Source: Undaria pinnatifida (Eukaryota; Sar; Phaeophyceae; Laminariales; Alariaceae). Taken from it: DNA of 64,000 bases. The DNA is taken from positions 4,466,819-4,530,818 of the forward strand of contig JABAKD010000025.1 of the NCBI GenBank assembly GCA_012845835.1. The letters are read 5' to 3'. Position 1 is the stretch's first letter. Each line of letters begins with the position of its first letter. Positions 31,480-44,569 of this stretch are shown in pieces. A program made the position numbers and the translations under genes. The notes under the pieces are model-generated. The model made no database searches. It was not told the DNA's origin and saw only the letters and a list, made by a program, of their open reading frames with translations.

Positions 31480-33140
31480 ACCTCTAGATGGCATCAGCAT
31501 CGGGAAGCTGAAAATCACACACGATACTGTGGAAGTTGTGCCCTTCCTCCAGCGTGAGCTGTCCAACGTCGGCATGGCTATCAACATGAGCAAAACGGTT
31601 GCCTTGCCCCCGAAGGGGCACGTCTCTACTCCGAAACAAATCGCTCTTCTTGAAGTCATTGGCGTCCGCATCGCGGTACGGGGTGGGGTAAAGGTGGTTG
31701 GGGTGCCCGTCGGCACGAACGAAATACGCGAGGCAGAGGGCAATGGAGATAGTCCAAAACGGGGGAACAGAACAACTCGCGCCGATGCTGGCGCGTATGC
31801 TAGACAGGCAATCAGCCAACCTGACCATGGTGCAACGGACCGCTCATATAGATCGGGTGATAGACCCGGAATTGTCCTTGCCGGCATGCCGAAAGGCAGA
31901 CGGCGACGCGATGTGATGCTGGAGAAACTGTTTGATCTCCCGGGGGCTGCAGAAGAATCGTGGTTCTTGGGGGATGGGTGCCCGACAAACTAGTGAATCT
32001 TGCAGCCGTACCAACAGGCGAAGGCTTGCCAAAGGAGGTCGGAGGATTCGGGCGGTCATCGGCCGGAGGATGTCAGCTTCCGTCGGAAGCCAGGTGGCAC
32101 CGGTGCCGGAGGTGCTTGCTGATTTGTCCGGCGATATGGGGGACAACTTCCGGAGGGATTATCCAGATTCGAACCTTGCCCGGCGCTCTTGGAACAAAGT
32201 CAGAGACCTCCACGATGTGCATGGGGGTTCAGAGGAAGCTGTGGAGCACATCGTCGTCCCGGAAAGCTGGTGGGACAGAGCCTTTTAAGCAGTAGAGCAA
32301 GATGCCTCAGGCCAGTCTGTTGCGGATGTTTTTCCGGCGCACGATGACGAAACGTTCAGCTCCAGCAACGCGCAGCGTAGACTGGGGAAGCTGGTAAACC
32401 GAGTCCGCTTTGAGAGGCACGCCGCTTCACTGGACAAGCTCCCCGAGACGCCGCTCGAGGGAGGCATGAGCGACCCGCAAAGAGAGAAGGGACGAGAGGT
32501 TTGGCCAAGGCTCGGCCACGAAGTCAATCGGGACCAGGGCTATCGCCTTCGTATGGGCGAGACTAGTCCACTCGGCCAGAGTCATCCCAGCGTCAGAGTT
32601 CGAAGCTGTGGGCTGGCTGTTTCGGGGGATTAAGGAGTTCCTGGCGGCAAGGGGGCCCTGCTGCGTTGCAGCGGAGGCTAATACGCGGCATACACAATTA
32701 TGTCATCGATCGGGCGCGCAAGTAACCCAGAATCAGCTCCTGGTGCACACGCTCTCACGAACCTTTAAGAAGACGTTCATACATACCACCAAGTGGAAAG
32801 CCACCCCTCCCTTCCACGCAAACGAAAATCTCAGCATGGGCACCGTTCTTGAGGCAGGAGGACTCCAAGATGGTACGGCCTCGGAGTATCGCAACAAAGC
32901 GATACCACTTGACGTCACGTATGCGGACCCTCAAGCTGGGGTCCACATGCGGACAGGAAGCTCTGATCGAGACAGATCGGCTCCTTCCACTTCTGAGGCT
33001 GGCAAGCACAGTCATTACACTAGCCCGGGACAGGGATCCTTCGACGAGCGCAGGTGCAAATTCGCCACCCTCGCCGTGAAAAGCTGTTGGTGCCTTGGAA
33101 AGGAAGGCAGAAATCTGATCGGTCAGGTCACGGCGGGCAA
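31480..33140 (+). pseudogene. Degenerate non-LTR retrotransposon, palm/thumb and C-terminal nuclease region
   Basis: Plus-strand reverse-transcriptase remains read in three frames. First comes DGISIGKLKITHDTVEVVPFL then NMSKTVALPPKGHV (palm/thumb). After a frameshift near 31735 comes ELSLPACRKADGD and a LFDLPGAAEESWFLGDGCP block, then SASVGSQVAPVPEVLADLSGD. The last readable part (32608-33120) has a Cys/His cluster (CCVAAEANTRHTQLCH) and then EYRNKAIPLDVTYADPQAGV. That layout, a CCHC-like knuckle followed by a possible PD-(D/E)xK nuclease, resembles LINEs with a restriction-like endonuclease. The family placement is from memory and inferred. Several stops and shifts show it is dead. Confidence 0.7.
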
Positions 33141-33235
33141 CCTGGGTGATCAACACCACCTTGACGTCCGAGAAAGGCGCACCGGAAATCTGGGTGCTCA
33201 ACACCACCTTGGCTTACGAAGAAGGCGCACCAGTA
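33140..33235. repeat. Tandem pair of about 48 bp
   Basis: Two diverged units of CTGGGTG.TCAACACCACCTTG followed by GAARGGCGCACC, at the 3' end of the retrotransposon relic. Confidence 0.75.
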
Positions 33236-33779
33236 TCTCCCCTCTCCGAAAATTTGGAGGGTGCACCCGAGGTGGAGCTGTCCGCACGTTCCTCCGATTG
33301 CTGGTGGCTCCAATTGCCTCCGGAGTAGCGGCCGTTTTGTTCTCCTTTGATGCCGCGGTGCATCGTGCCAGCGTGCTGCCCGTTTGACAACATCGCCGCT
33401 GCTATGGCCCGAACCACTTCGGTTGTTCCGCACAGAGCCGATACACGGCGGTCTCGTCTATAGCCGCCACCACCACCGCCGTCACGAGAGTGGTTGTGGA
33501 TTCCTTTCTGGTGCATGCGTTCGGCGTAAACCTCTGGGGTTGACCAGAGCACGCAGGTCGTCGTCGTTGCGAGGGCGTTGTGAAGGGAATTGCAGAGACG
33601 ACCGCGTTCCTCTGAGTAAAATAAAATGCGGAACCAACCCGCTCCGTCGCGAGGCGACCAACAACGGCGGCTCCTGCAGACGGCGGAGCACGGCAGTTGC
33701 CGTAGCAACAACCTTTGCTACCAGACCATCCGAAAATAGCGTACGAGGTTCGGCCGCCATGCACTCGACGCTACCATGC

Positions 33780-34290
33780 ATGAATTCACCATCTTTTATA
33801 GGGGTGATTCACTCGTTAGCCTCGTTGGCCATAGCGGGAGGAATACGTTTATCTCCCGCGGCCAATGCCGCAGGCTCGCCCAGGAAGGGGTTGGTCCCCA
33901 CTGCCACACCGACGGGGTGGCCCCTAACAGTGGCATGAGGGGTTCCCGCGGCAACAGCGGGAGGAAAGCCCAAACATTGCATGAATTCCGCGGCTGCAGC
34001 GGTGGAGTGGTCCCCAACGCCCGCACCAAGGGCTCCTACAGCGGTAGGAGCGCCCGACAAGTAAACGGCTCGCGCGGCCGTAGGGAGAGTCCCGTGGCAA
34101 CAGTGGCAGGGTGGATCCCCGCGGCCGTAAGCGAGGGTCCCGCGGCAACAGCGGCAGGAGTGCGCGAGATTCCTGGCCGCCCGCGACCGTATCGGCAAGT
34201 TCGGTCTCATCAGTGGCAAAGAGGTTCCCGCGGCAGCAGCAGCAGGAGCGCCCAAACATTCCGGAGCCCCCAATAACGTAGCCGCAGAAG
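33780..34290. repeat. GC-rich degenerate repeat field (CCCGCGGCAACAGCGG units)
   Basis: At least seven spaced copies of TCCCGCGGCAACAGCGGCAGG-like units mixed with GGCTCCTACAGCGGTAGGAGC. Long open frames exist on both strands (291 codons at 33809-34684, minus). Their Ala/Gly/Arg/Cys-rich content follows from the repeat, and I see no domain. Coding cannot be excluded. Confidence 0.6.
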
Positions 34291-34299
34291 CACTCCCTG

Positions 34300-36440
34300 C
34301 CCGTCGGTGCTTGCTTCCGACATGTATCGTTTTTTTCTTCGTTAGATGAAGGGCCGCTGTTTCTCTTCCTTTGTCGCAAGTGCAGCCGCCGTCTCTCCGA
34401 CCCTGCCTGTTCCTGCCGTTCCTACAACTGTAGTCATGTAGGAATTGGCTCCTGCCCTCTGCGGCAGTATTTTCCCGCAGATCTACGGACGCGCAGGAGG
34501 GTTCGGCCTCACGGGGGGTGTTTTTTGCTGTGCGCACCGCCGTCTTGCTACTTTGGGCCTCCGTCTCGCGCCGAAGAGAGGCCCTCCAACTGCGCTTGTG
34601 CGTGAAATGCTCCAGACTTGGGGGGGTGTTGCGGAGGGGATTCCAGATTTGGGGGGTGTTGTGGAGGGGGATGTGGGAGCACAAAAAAGACAGTGTGTTG
34701 TAGACTTATAATCTCGATGCACTAGGCGCAGAGTACGCAGTGGAAGAAGATCTGCAGATGTGAGGATGGACGTTTTGTTTCGTTGAGAGCGATTACACCA
34801 TTGAATGATAACATCCTCCACGGGGGTGATGCAGACTGCAACCCGCACCTCCCCTAGCATCTAGCGTTTAATGACTCCCACGTGAAAAAGAGAAAGGTCA
34901 AAAGGCTAAAGGCAAACAACTGTACACCCGTGCTTAAATGCAGCCCGCTCGTATACATACGTCGTCCCCCGCGCTTACGAGACCCTGTTTGATCACGCTG
35001 CTGGTAACCTGGAAACTTGGATAATCCGTCACTGAGCTTGGCAACCTTGGAGGAACCAAAGGTACCGCTGAGTCTCGCTAAGGTCTCCATGTACGAATCC
35101 CCACGGCAGCAAGGTGAGAGGAAGGAGAATGACAAACATCCGGAACGCTGCCGTAACAGAATAGCTCAAAGGAGGACAAATCTTTCATGAACGTGTCACC
35201 GGACCTCGGCTTCAAGAAGGAGACTACACTGGCGCTCTTCACATCGATGGGAACCCTCCTTTTTGGTTAATGGCCAAGCATACCACTCTAATATTTTTCT
35301 ACCTGCACGAATTGGTTAGAGACTTTGCCATCTTCTGACCCAGAACCAAAACGCTGATATAGCAAAAAAAGCTTGGCCGCACCATGGTTAAGCACATTGG
35401 CCTCATCAAGGAATTGGCGGCCTCACGGGGCGTACCAACTCCAATAAGGACATTTAGCCACTTCATCACCAAATGAAGATCAATATCAACGTTTGGTTAC
35501 ATCACCACAACAACAAGACCCGCCAACATCAAAGAGCTTCGTCATCTTTGAATGCTGATTTTTGGCATTTTTTCATCTTTTTTCATAAATCTGCTCATTT
35601 TTTGTTTGATTTGAATATGATCATGCGTTTATTGATTCCGTTTGGTTCGAGATTATATTCGTTTGGGTTGAGTTTGGACGCAAAAAGCCGCGGTCAGTAC
35701 ATTCTTCAGTACATGGTGCATTGCGCGCTAATAACCACACAATTGCTTTTGGTGTGATGTGTTTAATATTTGAGGAACATCCAAGTTGGGTTCGTCGGGA
35801 TTGGTGATCGCATCGTGGATGGGCATTGGACTTTAAAGCGAGACTTGAGCAGCTGTTTTTTACTGTTGTGTTGCTATACTTTAACGTAAGTAACTCTACT
35901 GTTTATTTTGAGTTACAGCTCACAGGAAGTTCGTATTTATTCGAAGGCAACATGGTATTCAACCACAATAGTCAACACATAAGTAAGTTGCCAGTCATGT
36001 TACTTTCATCGAGGGGGCGCGTTTGAAATAACTACGCAGTGATCCATTTCATCGACGATCAGCAACAATGACATTTTCAGCGTTTTGACGCTGTTATCCA
36101 AGTGATGTACATATCGAGTGGCATAACTTGTACCGTTTCGTACATGGATATTTTGGCGTTATATTTTTCAGATGATACACGGATTATCACCTGCGATACG
36201 AGCATTTCTGCGCAATCTTTGATCGTCACTCTCTGAGCCTTCTTTCACTGCACTCGTGGTGTTCGTGCCTATGTGTTGTCCCAAGAGAAGCAAGTTAACC
36301 TACCTTCTACTAGTTCATGTCTGTACAAAGCTGGTCAGTCATACATCTGACTGCTGCAGTAACATCTCGGATGAGCCTATTAAGGACAGCTAATCGCGCC
36401 GCCTCAATCTGATTGGTATCCATCGGTCATCCGCTGCCAA
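34300..36440. other. Region without a recognised gene
   Basis: 34440-34700 has a GGGGGTGTTG tandem motif. 34860-36440 is AT-richer and shows no open frame over 95 codons or repeat that I can relate to other parts of the window. Confidence 0.5.
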
Positions 36441-38180
36441 CTTAGAGCAATGTTATTTCAAAACCGGCCGAGGCTTCGGCAGACGCTCACCATCCACGCT
36501 TACGGTGTGTGCGTTCTTCGCATTAAACTGATATTTCCACCCATCTACATACGGCATAACCAGTGTCCGTGCCGATGCCTCCTCGTAGAGAGACAAGCTC
36601 TGGGGTCACAAACTACAAGACAAGACAGAGAACACATTGCAAATACAGCAAGGTGATTAGGTCATGCAGTACCAACAACACTGAATACGAGGGCAAACCA
36701 TGCACAGGGCATACGTAAGCCAGCTCACCGGACTATTTGAAAGAACAACGAAAATAAGAATAAGAAATAAGAAAAAACGAGGAGGAAAACATATTGGAAA
36801 TTAAAAGGGGAGCATGAACGCAGGGAGGGGGAAGTGAAGAGGTACCCAGGAAGAAAAAATATCGAGCGAAGCAAGAAGGCACGAAAAGAATGAAAACAAA
36901 GCGAATCAGACAGCCAGCAAATATTAATAGCACACAGCATAGCAAAGGACACCACCCAACCATGTCTGTCTGAGGCAGCAGCCATACTGGGTTCCGAATG
37001 GTCCTACTGCAGGAGGAGGAGAATTTCCGCATGGTCCATCACCTGCTTACTGTGTCTTGACGACAGCAGTGATGACCATACAACCATCATCGACTCCGTG
37101 CCCAATACAACAACGAACCTAAATAAGTAAAGGAAGCGAAAACATAGCAGCAACAACGCAGATGACACTGCTCGGCCGCCGCTGGGGCAGCACCCAAAAG
37201 TGGGTTCCGAATGCACCGCTACTAGAAGGCTAGGATCAAAGCTGACTGATCTGTTCTCTACTTACTGTATCTACCGCAGCGGTGTTCATACCGGCATCAC
37301 CGCCTCCATAATAAGCCCCAAGAGGGTGCCCGAAAGGAAGCGGAAAGGGCCAAATGAAGGAAAGAAAATGGACGTAAGGGATGAAAGGCAAAAACCATTT
37401 ACAGCAAGAACCAGCATACCGGCGATGGCAGTACCGTGCTGTCGGTCGGCACTGCCCCCCCTCCGCGAGAGGGAAGGAGCAGGCAATAAAAAATCAAAAC
37501 AAAACAAAACACGAGGGAGTCGCACTAAATCGAAGTTACGACGACACATTTTACCTGCTAGTCGACCGGGTGCCTTGCTGCCCTGTTTGCCGTCTCCTTC
37601 TTGCGTTCTTCCTCCGTGGTTTCCCTACTACAACCCCCCCGCTCAGCTTTGGGCACACACCACATGCATCCGGGCTGTATTGCGCTCCAAGCTCTTTTTT
37701 ACCTCCTTCATGTGCCACGTGGCCATGAACCATTCGGCTGCTTTGAGGATCCCCCGGTACCACTTGCCGGCCTTCTTTGTTGCATGGACCCACAGTACGG
37801 TCTCAACTCCAAGCTTCCGTGGGGAATCTTCCGTCGGACCTTAGGTGGATCTATAAATGGCGAGGTCGTCTCAGGGTTCAGAGGCAGTTGTTCGGTGGTC
37901 CACCTGGTCCCGAGTTTTTGGCACCTGCGATCAGCGCAAAATATCACCCGACCGGGTAATCGCCCCTTCCTTGTGTTGCCGTACCATTGCCCCCGCGAAG
38001 AAGAGCCACCGTTTGCGGGTGGTCGTTTCGATGCTCTCGTATTTCGTTTTCTTGAGGGCCTTGGCGTACGATGGGTTGATGTGGTCGGCACCACGCTGGA
38101 ACGGCCAAGGGCTCGCACGAAAACTTTGAGGTGCGCCTTCGAAGCTTGTCATGGTGAATCACTTTGAGGGTCCATGTCAC
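36440..38180 (-). mobile_element. LINE-A remnant (C-terminus and 3' UTR)
   Basis: Minus-strand copy of the LINE-A 3' part. 37700-38120 encodes, with frameshifts, the blocks matching [21 protein letters not shown] and [12 protein letters not shown] of the intact copy. 37555-37750 matches the stretch ending [20 protein letters not shown]. 36440-37200 is 3' UTR, shared with the fragments at 16300-16740 and 45640-45830. It is truncated at its 5' side near 38180. Confidence 0.75.
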
Positions 38181-38269
38181 ATACTACATGTATGCAGGGT
38201 CCCACCATCACCTCGGCCTTCAGTATGAATGTATGCATGTGTATGTGTATCTTCACGGTGAGCGGGGCG

Positions 38270-38445
38270 GTGTGGGTTCTTCAAACTAATCTGACATTCC
38301 CACCCATCTACACCCAGCATAGTCAGTGTCCGTGCCGATGCCTCCTGTTAATAGAGAGACGAACTTCCAAGTGGTAACAAACTACGAGACAGAGATAGAC
38401 ACGCATCGCAAATAACAGCAAGGCGACTTGGCCATGCAATGAACA
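38270..38445 (-). mobile_element. LINE-A 3' UTR fragment
   Basis: Shares CCACCCATCTACA, CAGTGTCCGTGCCGATGCCTCCT and CAAATAACAGCAAGGYGA with the 3' UTR at 36530-36660. The two copies are in the same orientation, 1.7 kb apart. Confidence 0.7.
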
Positions 38446-38589
38446 ACGTAATAACATGCACCCCTAGGGGTGACTTGGCCGTGAAACGACCGAAGAAGTT
38501 ATATGCATGCACCCTTAGGGGGTGTATACATATAGATATGGGTGTACTATAATTTTAATAGAAGATGCATTATAATAAAGGCACTTTTG

Positions 38590-39284
38590 GCCCTTTCGTT
38601 TTCTGAATGACGGGGCTCCTTAGCCCCCCCCCCAAAAAAAACATCCGGAATATCATTCTTTTTGGGCACTTTTTGTTTTGGTATAATGACCCCTCTTGTT
38701 CATGTAAAAAACCCCAACCCTTCCCCCCCCCCCCCGTCCCCCCCCGTCTCCCGATCCCCCCCCCTTCCGCCTAGTTTGTCCAAACGCCCCACTCACAATC
38801 GAAATCGGCCAGAGTAATAAACACCTATACGCAGTTGATATCAGGTCATTATCTTTCTGATCATCCATGACGTAGTTTTCAATTATTTTCCCCACACACA
38901 CACCCCTCTAACGCCCCCTCTTTTCCAACCACCCGCACGATCGCCTAGACCTTGCACCACGCGTATAACAAGCCCCTACATATCTTTGATCTCACAGCCG
39001 AAGTGTATTGGAATCTTTTGTGACCTAAACCTCCTAAAAAATCTCCCCCCCCCGCCCCCCCCTCTCGCTCTCCCTAGCTCAAACGCCCCACCAAATATCG
39101 AAATCCGCCAGATTAATAAACACTTCACGTACAGGATATCACCTCATTATCTTTCGAGAGCCATCCATGCCGCTGCTTCCCCCCCCCCCCCCCGCCCCGA
39201 ACGCCCCCTTCTTCCCCATCACCCGCACCATCGCCTAGACCTAGCACCATACGTATAACAAACCCCTCACCTAAAACCCTTCCT

Positions 39285-39323
<39 letters not shown>

Positions 39324-40085
39324 CCCCTCCCGCCCCCCCCCCCCCCCTTCCCCCCCCCCCGCCCCCCCCGCCCCCCCCCCCACCTCCCCCCCCTCCCCCC
39401 CAACCCATCCCAACCCCACCCCCTCGAACACTCCACCCTCTCTCTACTCACTGATTGCACGACTTACCCCAGGATATACATGATAAACTGATGCATTACT
39501 TCCAAAACCGTCACATTTATCCCCTCAAAATAATGTATAGTTTCCACGCAAATATTGAGCTGCCCCACACGACCCCCCCCCGCCCCAACCCCCCCCCCCC
39601 CCCCCCCCAATAATAAACTGGTGCATTTTTTTTTTTTTTTCTTCCAAAACCGTCAGATTTATCCCCTTGAAAGGATTTATAGCTTACATGCACAAATTGC
39701 CCCCCCTTCCCCCCCCCCCCCCTTCAAACCCGCTCGCTTTTCATCAAAACCAGGCCCCCACGTCCTTCAAAACTCCGCCCCCCCCCTCACCGGTTATTCG
39801 ACTTACAAGATTCACTTGATAAAAGGATACCTTCCACAGCTGTTAGATTTTGTCCCACTCAGAAACGGGTTTTATAGTTTCCGCGCACAGACTGACTAAA
39901 ATCGCCCTGTTTTTTTGACCCTGATAGCTACACTGTAGTTGTAAGGGGAGTCGCCGACCTTTATCCTTAATGAAGACACACAACTCGTAATACGCGCGAT
40001 CGGAGTATCACACACAGCTTGCAAAGATGAGTTTCGACGAAATCTTCGATCTCACAGCTGGAGTGTATTTTCATTTTTTATAATA
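38590..40085 (+). repeat. Family R, long copy
   Basis: Modules with TAATAAACACCTATACGCAG, CACGATCGCCTAGACC and the final block ending CACAGCTGGAGTGTATTTTC. It includes the longest C run of the window (39280-39420, almost only C with scattered G/T). The Pro- and Gly-rich open frames are artefacts. Confidence 0.85.
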
Positions 40086-40239
40086 CCTACGACGTGGATG
40101 GGCTCGTTCATCGGATTGCGCTTTGAGTTTACTCAAAGACTGGTATTACTATTTAGTGTTCAGGTGAGGCATATAGACAGAGTTCCTGGTATGAGGGGTC
40201 TCACAAAAGAAATGGTGCACCTGTATGTAATAGAGCGCT

Positions 40240-41785
40240 CTCCGTAGAAGGATAGTTTATATATAGATTCGTTGTATTTGGCAATATTTATCCCTTTCTT
40301 ATAATGATCGATGTCAGAAAATAATGGTAACTACATGATTGTACCTATCGATTGAAATATTTTATCTTTCGATCCATGTACGATAACAAATTATGAAGCT
40401 TTTAACACGTTGTTTACTACACCTAAAAACTTGGTTGCATACTACGTGTAACATCAAATCTTTTAGAATAACAAACAAGACCATGCGGGTGATATATTAT
40501 AGGGTGTCTTCTTGCTACAACCGTCAGATTCGTGCCCTTTAAGGGTTTATAGTTTCCGCGCACATATTGAAATGCCCCCCCCCCCCCCGATCCCTCTTGT
40601 TCAAAGGCCCCATCTGAAATCAAAATCTACCAAAGTAGTAAACACTACCAGCCAGCTGATATAATCTAATCTCATTATCCTTCTAGCCATCCATGCCGTA
40701 GATCCGACTAATCCGCTCTCCTCCCCCCCCCCCTCCCCCTTTTGTTCCCCGCCCAGTTCGTTCAAACGCCCCACTTACAATCGAAATCGGTCAGAGTAAT
40801 GAACACTTCTAAGCAATTGATATCACGTCGTTATCTTTCTAGCCATCCATGACGTAGCTTTCATTCATCCCCCCTCCCCCCCTTCGACGCCCCCTCCTTC
40901 CCCACACCCCGCACGATCGCCTAGACCCAGCACCGCGCGTATAGCAAGCCCATACATATATGATTAATACGCGCGATCGGAGCATCACACCAAATCCTTG
41001 ATCTCACAGCTGGGGTGAATTGTAATATTATATGTGACCTAATACTCTTGGAATCCCTTCCCCCCCTCCCCACCTTTTTATTTATTTATTTATTCTTTTC
41101 CTCGCTTTCTCGTGCTTAAACGCCCCGCCTAATATCGAAATCCGCCAGAGTAATAAACACTTTTACGCCCTGGATATCACATCATTATCGTTTTAGAGCC
41201 GTCCATGCCGCTGCTGCAATTCCCAACCCCCCCCCGCCCCCAACGCCCCCTCTTTCCTCACCACCCGCACCATCGCCTAGACCTAGCACCACGCGTATAG
41301 CAAACCTCTACATCTATGCGACCTAAAGCCGCCCCCCCTCCCCCCCCCCTCTCCCCCACAAAGAGGATTTATAGTTTCCACGCACAAGTTGAGCTGCCCC
41401 ACCTGTCCTTCCCCCCTTTCCCCCTCTCCCTCCCCCCTTTTGATCAAAATCAGGTCCCCATGTCCTTCAAAACTCCGCCCTCCCCTCACCAGTTATTCGA
41501 CTTACAGGATTCACTTGATAAACTGATGCATTTTCTTCCACAGCTGTCACACTTTGTCCCCCTCAGAAACGGGTTTTATAGTTTCCGCGCACAGACTGCC
41601 TAACATCACCCTGTTGACCCTGATAGCTACACTGTAGTTGCAAGGGGAGTCGCCGACCTATATCCTTACTGACGACACACAACCCGTAATACGCGCGATC
41701 GGAGTATCACACACAGCTTGCAAAGATGAGTTTCGACAAAATCTTCGATCTCACAGCTGGAGTGAATTTAAGATATATTCGACGT
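40240..41785 (+). repeat. Family R, long copy
   Basis: Begins with GTTGTATTTGGCAATATTTA and runs through CATGTACGATAACAAATTATG, all C-run-separated modules, and ends CACAGCTGGAGTGAATTTA. It is closely similar to the copies at 24.4-26.0 and 62.3-63.8 kb. Confidence 0.88.
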
Positions 41786-41789
41786 GAAA

Positions 41790-42880
41790 TCATGTCATGG
41801 TGGAAGTGAAACTACGTGGTACTAGATGTCATATTCACGTCGAGGCCATAACAGATGGACGATACTAATGCAGGTGACGATGATGGGACAAGCAGGACGC
41901 CTCTCATCTCTCTGCTCTGTACTACCCTGCACTACTCTGCTCTACCCTGCCCTCTACCCTGCATAGCCCTGTTATGTCTGTCTTTTAGCATTCTATTTAG
42001 GGAAAAAATGCAATAGGAATATCTGAGCCTAGGCAGCGACCCATGAGGAGAGACGAATAAAGACACGAACAAAGACACCGGAACCCATGAGGAGAGACGG
42101 ACAAAGACACCGGAACCCATGAGGGGCACGCTTCCCAACACCGACCAACCACGCATCCCCCACCTTACTGCGACAGACCCCTAACGTCGTAGCACATAAG
42201 CACATATAATACAAAGTAAATATATGCCGTGCATAGTAGTCTAAATGTGCATCCTTTCACTGGTACTACAGTATCCACGCTTTAGTTGGTTTGTGTGTTC
42301 CCTGGTAGTGTGTGAGATGGGCGTTCGAAGAGCTTTAGGATCAAGTCTGTACCTCCCGACGCCTGATGCAGAGCGCAGATCGATCTCACTCGTCGGTCTT
42401 CATTCAATCAATACAGGTGTGTGAGAGTGCCTTTGCATTGCATCGATAAGAGCAGACGAGACATCATTTTGGGACAGTAGTAGCGATCGACGTCCACCAT
42501 AATATGTTCCATCATGACTCGACAGCATTAACAACCCGAGCATCAGACCTGGGCTGGACCTCCGCTGGCCTGCCACATACACAGGGAGTACACAGGAACT
42601 TGCGTACGAACCTGGTAGACCCAAGGAGCCCACTCTAAAAGTCAACTCAAAATATAACGCTTACTACTAAATTCCACAGATGTCTGGTGTTGTTCCCCTC
42701 AATGCAGGTTATACAGTTTCCGTGCGCATAACAAGGTTGAACGTATTAGTCGTGTTGGCCGTGTCATTAGCAGCGGAGACACCGACCTGTAGTAACCTTC
42801 ATGAGGGTATACACGCCCCGTAACACGCGCGATCGAAGTGTCACATATTAAACCCTCTTACAATTATCAAAAATTAAAAT
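41790..42880. other. Region without a recognised gene
   Basis: It holds a small tandem repeat near 42045-42125 (GACAAAGACACCGGAACCCATGAGG) and a diverged family R-like segment at 42690-42850 (CAGTTTCCGTGCGCA to ACACGCGCGATCGAAGTGTC). No gene is seen. Confidence 0.5.
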
Positions 42881-42884
42881 ACAC

Positions 42885-42990
42885 TCCAGCTGTGAGATCG
42901 AATATTTTGTCGAAACTCATCTTTGCAAGCTGTGTGTGATACTCCGATCGCGCGTATTACGGGTTGTGTGTCCTCATTAAGGATATATAT
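42885..42990 (-). repeat. Family R, 3' end fragment, minus strand
   Basis: ATACACTCCAGCTGTGAGATC to GTGTGTCCTCATTAAGGATA. Confidence 0.85.
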
Positions 42991-42994
42991 ATAT

Positions 42995-43870
42995 ATGAGA
43001 TGGCATGCAGCGTGTATCATCAGCTCTTAACTCGTGTACGCTCGTCGTGGGCTCGCTTTCGGATGACTCGATGAACACACAGCCTATACTTTATGATTTG
43101 AGGCAAACCAAGGCCACGGTTAGGTGAGTTTGTAGGAGCAGAGCTCCAAATACATAAATAAGGGAAGACATATGATGATGTTGGTCGGCGACTCCAAGCC
43201 GATATGTCGATTGATGATGAATTTGCCCAGCAGATAAGAGCTGATGATGACGGTGAGCAAAGAGGAGTGACCACGTGAGGGGGGTGCACGCGCGATGCGC
43301 TGCTCGTAGCTCAAACACGAAGATACCCTCAGTGTCCGGTACGAATAAAAAACAAAAAACAAACTATGACCCCAAGAAAGCAGAAGACCCCAATACGAGA
43401 TCCTACAGCCGTGTTGGTTAACAACTCGTATCTCAGGGTATGTAATCATGGCCCTACGTAGTCTATCTTGTTACTTCAGCAACAACTCGTATCTTAAACA
43501 TCTTGCTACCGGCTCCAAGGATACCGAAGACTGTCCCTCTCAACGTGTACGAATACGTACTACATGTACAAAAGGTATCGGATACGATTAGTCTGTAAAC
43601 TGCTGTGTATCGTGTATGCAATATGTTACTGCTGAGACGTGTGCTTGCTGCGTACTGCATCGATAAACGACAAATACCAGAATGAAAACTGTATGTCGTA
43701 CTATTAATAGCAACTCGCAGTGTGTACCAGATGACTTTAAGTGTTATCAACTAACGACACTATGGTTACTGACAAGTGTAATAGAGTGTCAGCGTGTTTT
43801 CGTAGGCCGATTGCTACTGGTATACCGTAGATACATACCCTTTCTCGAGCTCTCACGGTTCTAAGCTTCA
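42995..43870. other. Region without a recognised gene
   Basis: A plus-strand stretch near 43120-43270 reads coding-like (GEFVGAELQIHK, DDVGRRLQADMSIDDEF) but is cut by stops and matches nothing I recognise. Confidence 0.4.
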
Positions 43871-43959
43871 TCATAGGGTCGTACTTCTTGCAATGAGGCA
43901 TTTAAGCCTCATAATCACGAGGTGTGGGGGAATCTATAGCCTCATGTCTTTGTTTCGAA

Positions 43960-44330
43960 TAGCCGCATCTTCGACCCCTTTCCCGGTCTTTTGGGATGAA
44001 CTTTGTCGTCACCCTTTGACCGTCTTGAGGCCTGCATATACGAGTATTCAGGGTGGGCTAATGTAATATAGTGTCAGTATATTTAGCGATAGATTCGGTA
44101 AGATAGCCCGCGGAGTCATGGTCTATTGGACCACAAGAATGTCCTCTGAAACGGAATATTCTTAGTGGAGAAAATAACCCGTAGAAAATAGCTAGCTTAT
44201 ACCACAAGAGCGTTCTCGGTAATGGAACGTTCCTCCTCTGGGCAAGGTAGATAGAAGTAAGCGCGTTAAGCGCTCATGGGAATATAGAACATCTAGGAGA
44301 ACGTTCCTTGTACGTTCCATAGGTATAGGT
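43960..44330. mobile_element. Possible 3' end of a second LTR element
   Basis: 43960-44061 resembles the end of the internal region of the LTR element at 26.9-27.0 kb: TAGCCGCATCTTCGAC, then CTGCATAT.CGA, then TCAGGGTGGGCTA. An LTR-like TGTAATATAGTG starts at 44062. The LTR's far end is not resolved, and no left LTR is convincing. Confidence 0.4.
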
Positions 44331-44569
44331 CCAAGAGAGAGCGCAGCAGCAATGCTGGGGTGAATCGAACTCTGTGAGCCTCACCCCACCCCCATGCTCT
44401 CACTTCTCCTTTCCTGTCTCCTCGAGCTTCTCATGGCTCAAAGCCAATAATAAGAAATCTACAAAGAAGAACCGGTGCTGTCTCCAAGCGAAGCTGATAC
44501 CCCTGCGTCCCTTCCCTCACACCTTCCGGTACCACGACTCTTCCACACAAGTAGCATCTCTGACATCAC

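Noticed and set aside
39125-39460. Gly-rich protein on the minus strand and Pro-rich frames across family R
   Set aside because: They read through C runs whose length changes between copies, so frames are not conserved.
43778-44330. Complete second LTR element with left LTR at 43778
   Set aside because: Only the first about 17 bases of the two candidate LTRs agree. Kept only as a possible right end.
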